In this document: in pieces, positions 5,389 through 6,137 of the stretch | How positions within the stretch are numbered: the first letter of the stretch is position 1 | How the letters are laid out: each line of letters begins with the position of its first letter | Position numbers and translations under genes: made by a program | Origin: Bacillota bacterium | Lineage (GTDB): Bacteria > Bacillota > Clostridia > Lachnospirales > Lachnospiraceae | Assembly: GCA_023415475.1 (NCBI GenBank) | Contig: JAEZKL010000031.1 | Span: forward strand, 1 to 6,137 | Direction: 5' to 3' | DNA: 6,137 nt | Notes under the pieces: model-generated | What the model saw: the letters and a program-made list of their open reading frames with translations, nothing else | Told to the model about the DNA's origin: nothing | Database searches by the model: none

Positions 5389-5588
5389 ACTTGAAACTTG
5401 TGACGCGTGAAAGTGTGAAGGTGATATTATCGTGTTTAGTAAGCTTTCCTATTTCCTACTTCCTGCACTCATAAAGCTTTATCAGGACTGATTATTGGTG
5501 ATGATTTTGATGAAGCTTGTACTTAGGCAAAGAGCAGGTATGCTGAATTAGCGTCAAATAAATATGAGTAAAGGGGATTGAATTATTT
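5389..5588 (+). other. Long 5' leader of threonine synthase
   Basis: This 200-base stretch lies between the promoter and the start of thrC. It holds the candidate small ORF at 5432-5491, a TCCTG/CAGGA pair enclosing ATAAAGCTTTAT, and a second weak micro-ORF (ATG 5510 to TAG 5551, also with GGTGAT in front). No T-box (no AGGGTGGnACCGCG-like motif) or known riboswitch core is recognised, and there is no terminator hairpin with a T-run. Confidence 0.5.
5432..5491 (+). CDS. Candidate 19-residue leader peptide upstream of thrC
   Basis: A GTG start at 5432 opens a short frame, MFSKLSYFLLPALIKLYQD, ending at TGA 5489-5491. AAGGTGAT (5418-5425), a good match to the 16S tail, lies 6 bases upstream, which is the main reason to list it. 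The peptide is hydrophobic in the middle and contains no Thr, so it is not a classical threonine attenuation leader. An internal ATAAAGCTTTAT palindrome (5471-5482) overlaps it. It may be chance. Confidence 0.3.
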   Translation: MFSKLSYFLLPALIKLYQD

Positions 5589-6137
5589 ATGAACCTAATG
5601 TATAGGAGCACAAGAGATTCAAGTAACAGAGTTACAGCCTCACAGGCTGTTCTACAGGGCTTATCCCAGGACGGAGGTTTATACGTTCCGGAAGCAATAC
5701 CGGTTCTCGGGAAGTCAATGGAAGAGCTGTCTAAGCTTAACTATCAAGAGACAGCTTACGAGGTAATGAAATTATTTTTAACGGATTATACGGAGGAGGA
5801 GCTAAAGGATTGTATCGAGAAGGCTTATGATTCGAAGTTCGATACTCCGGAGATTGCTCCGCTGAGAAAGGTAGGCCAGGCTTATTATCTGGAGCTTTTT
5901 CACGGAGCAACCATAGCATTTAAGGATATGGCATTATCGATTTTGCCCCACTTATTAACAAAGTCGGCAAAGAAAAATAATGTTGAGGAAGAAATCGTAA
6001 TTCTTACGGCTACCTCCGGTGATACAGGTAAGGCAGCCTTGGCCGGCTTTGCGGATGTCAAGGGGACAAGCATAATCGTGTTCTATCCGAAGGACGGTGT
6101 TAGCAGTGTTCAGGAAAAGCAGATGGTTACCCAGCAG
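5589..6137 (+). CDS. thrC: Threonine synthase, N-terminal part (cut by window end)
   Basis: This PLP enzyme converts O-phospho-L-homoserine and water to L-threonine and phosphate, the last step of threonine synthesis, in the cytoplasm. The window holds the first 183 residues; complete enzymes of this type run to nearly 500. The N-terminus MNLMYRSTRDSS and VTASQAVLQGLSQDGGLYVPE (16-35) are typical. The PLP-binding lysine is K112 in ELFHGATIAFKDMA, with Ala where many enzymes have the Pro of HGPT. The phosphate-binding and cofactor region TATSGDTGKAALAGF (140-154) is intact, followed by VFYPKDGVSSVQEKQMVTQQ. ATG 5589 is chosen over ATG 5598 because AAGGGG (5571-5576) lies 12 bases upstream, already rather far, and homologues begin MNL-x-YxSTR. 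It has its own promoter, and no other threonine-pathway gene is visible upstream, so it is not the distal gene of a hom-thrC operon here. Confidence 0.95.
   Translation, partial: MNLMYRSTRDSSNRVTASQAVLQGLSQDGGLYVPEAIPVLGKSMEELSKLNYQETAYEVMKLFLTDYTEEELKDCIEKAYDSKFDTPEIAPLRKVGQAYYLELFHGATIAFKDMALSILPHLLTKSAKKNNVEEEIVILTATSGDTGKAALAGFADVKGTSIIVFYPKDGVSSVQEKQMVTQQ

Noticed and set aside
5501..5551. Second micro-ORF upstream of thrC (ATG 5501/5510 to TAG 5551)
   Set aside because: Only 13-16 codons and overlapping AT-rich leader; GGTGAT lies before ATG 5510, but there is nothing else to support it.

Overview
The window looks like chromosomal DNA of a low-GC, spore-former-related Clostridia, most likely a member of the Lachnospiraceae. 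This rests on a Firmicutes-type RNase P RNA, a VanR/VanS-like two-component pair, a SleB-family wall hydrolase, a clostridial threonine synthase, strong AGGAGG-like ribosome sites and AT-rich spacers. The genus assignment is inference from sequence style, not a search.

Layout. Positions 1-279 (minus) hold most of rnpB, cut at its 3' side by the window edge, with its own promoter at 285-313. Positions 358-672 form a very large imperfect palindrome of about 315 bp with nested stems. It has no convincing gene in it and is the most unusual object here. After a spacer without clear genes (673-1134) comes a plus-strand two-component operon: an OmpR/VanR-type regulator (1135-1836), and overlapping it a membrane histidine kinase with a TTG start (1826-2902). 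A 91-bp hairpin follows directly. On the minus strand, converging on the kinase, lies a gene for a protein with two AP2-like DNA-binding domains around a degenerate HNH-like centre (3160-3960). It has a near-consensus promoter, an extremely short leader and its own terminator hairpin. A divergent AT-rich spacer (3975-4293) separates it from a membrane-anchored SleB-type cell-wall hydrolase (4398-5348) with a perfect sigma-A promoter. The last gene is threonine synthase (from 5589, cut by the window end). It has its own extended -10 promoter and a leader of nearly 200 nt that may carry a tiny ORF.

How the parts relate. Apart from the regulator-kinase pair, these are mostly single-gene units with their own promoters. 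The kinase has almost no extracellular loop and no transporter or resistance gene beside it, so its signal and targets are not visible here. The hydrolase appears to be a vegetative wall enzyme judging by its promoter. The best candidates for something undescribed are the palindrome at 358-672, whose arm differences in the outer stem favour an RNA read from the minus strand, and the AP2/degenerate-HNH protein, which may be a homing-endonuclease relative that has become a DNA-binding regulator.
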